Positions 63,779 through 64,000 of a stretch of DNA of 64,000 nucleotides are shown here, in pieces. Source of the stretch: Diploptera punctata (lineage: Eukaryota > Arthropoda > Insecta > Blattodea > Blaberidae); the NCBI GenBank assembly GCA_030220185.1, contig JASPKZ010007537.1, forward strand, positions 483,001-547,000, written 5' to 3'. The notes beneath the pieces are model-generated. The model was not told the origin of the DNA and searched no databases. It saw only the letters and a program-made list of their open reading frames with translations. Position numbers and translations under genes: made by a program. Every line of letters starts with the position of its first letter. The stretch's first letter is position 1.

Positions 63779-64000
63779 TGGTGGACTAGTGGTTATGCTC
63801 CTTGCCTCAGTTCAGAGAGTTGCAGGTCAAGCCATCCGGGGTTGATGGATTTTTTAGGATGGAAAATTCCAAGGAGCAAGTCCTCCGGGAGGGACTTTAA
63901 GCCATGGGTTCTGAATCTGAAGATTTGCAGGCTCGTAAAAGACCCTTAAACCTGAATAAAGAGGCCACTAAGCAAAATTTACCAATATCAACATCCTAGT
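63779..64000 (+). repeat. SINE-3, cut by the window end
   Basis: Head GGTGGACTAGTGGTTATGCTC, then the body up to the window edge. The B box region is damaged (AGGTCAAGCCATCCGG). Confidence 0.8.

Overview
This window looks like insect nuclear DNA made almost entirely of transposable elements. It is AT-rich, carries long (ATT)n/(AAT)n and (AT)n runs, and contains many decayed LINE reverse transcriptases, tRNA-headed SINEs, Tc1/mariner, hAT-like and Helitron-like repeats. I found no convincing host protein-coding gene. From memory of protein families, not from a search, peptides such as WAGHVARMGNERRAW and GKRPVGRPRMRWEN are very abundant in cockroach gene predictions, so Blattodea (for example Periplaneta) is my best guess.

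The dominant family is an RTE-type LINE (called RTE-A here), with about 20 copies on both strands. It has an endonuclease start (GTWNVRTL, ALQEVRW), an RT core (GLKQGDALSPLLFNF, YADDVVLLADS), and a 3' end in a 4-bp repeat tail. One near full-length copy (297-3853, minus) has a tRNA-derived SINE-like head at its 5' end, and head and LINE share a single 11-bp target-site duplication (TSD). Most other copies are 5'-truncated, and many have clear TSDs of 9-19 bp. Two subfamilies are visible, with GTAA or GTTA tails. Other LINEs present as fragments are a CR1-like element (13471-14705), a GATA-tailed LINE (25920-26445), a zinc-knuckle LINE (60358-60939), fragments with an RNase H-like C-terminal region, and several unclassified families (labels E, F and G are mine).

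Non-LTR passengers: five recurrent SINE families with recognisable A/B boxes (SINE-1 to SINE-5, my labels), plus one SINE-like stretch. DNA-type elements: two internally deleted Tc1/mariner copies (34749-35804, 52614-53174), a hAT-like element (23735-24432), Helitron-like copies (18973-20379, 31776-32573, end at 63708), several MITEs, and a TIR family (five copies) that carries what looks like the last coding exon of a gene (peptide MEKRYQG...MLADYCW).

Layout: 1-3.9 kb full-length RTE-A; 4-9.5 kb SINEs, LINE G and an RTE-A composite; 9.6-16.6 kb LINE fragments, an RTE-A RT and CR1; 17-24.9 kb RTE-A, Helitron, SINE-1 triplet and hAT; 25-28.9 kb exon-carrying TIR element, LINEs and MITE; 29.4-38.6 kb three composite repeats, each with an intron-bearing tRNA-Tyr-like sequence followed by a long palindrome; 39-51.6 kb nested RTE-A copies; 52-55.2 kb mariner nest and tandem 0.7-kb repeats; 56.9-63.1 kb palindromes, nested LINEs and a perfect-TIR MITE.

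Nothing here forms a pathway. The useful information is the insertion history: many TSDs and pre-insertion sites allow the order of events to be read directly, up to three levels deep.
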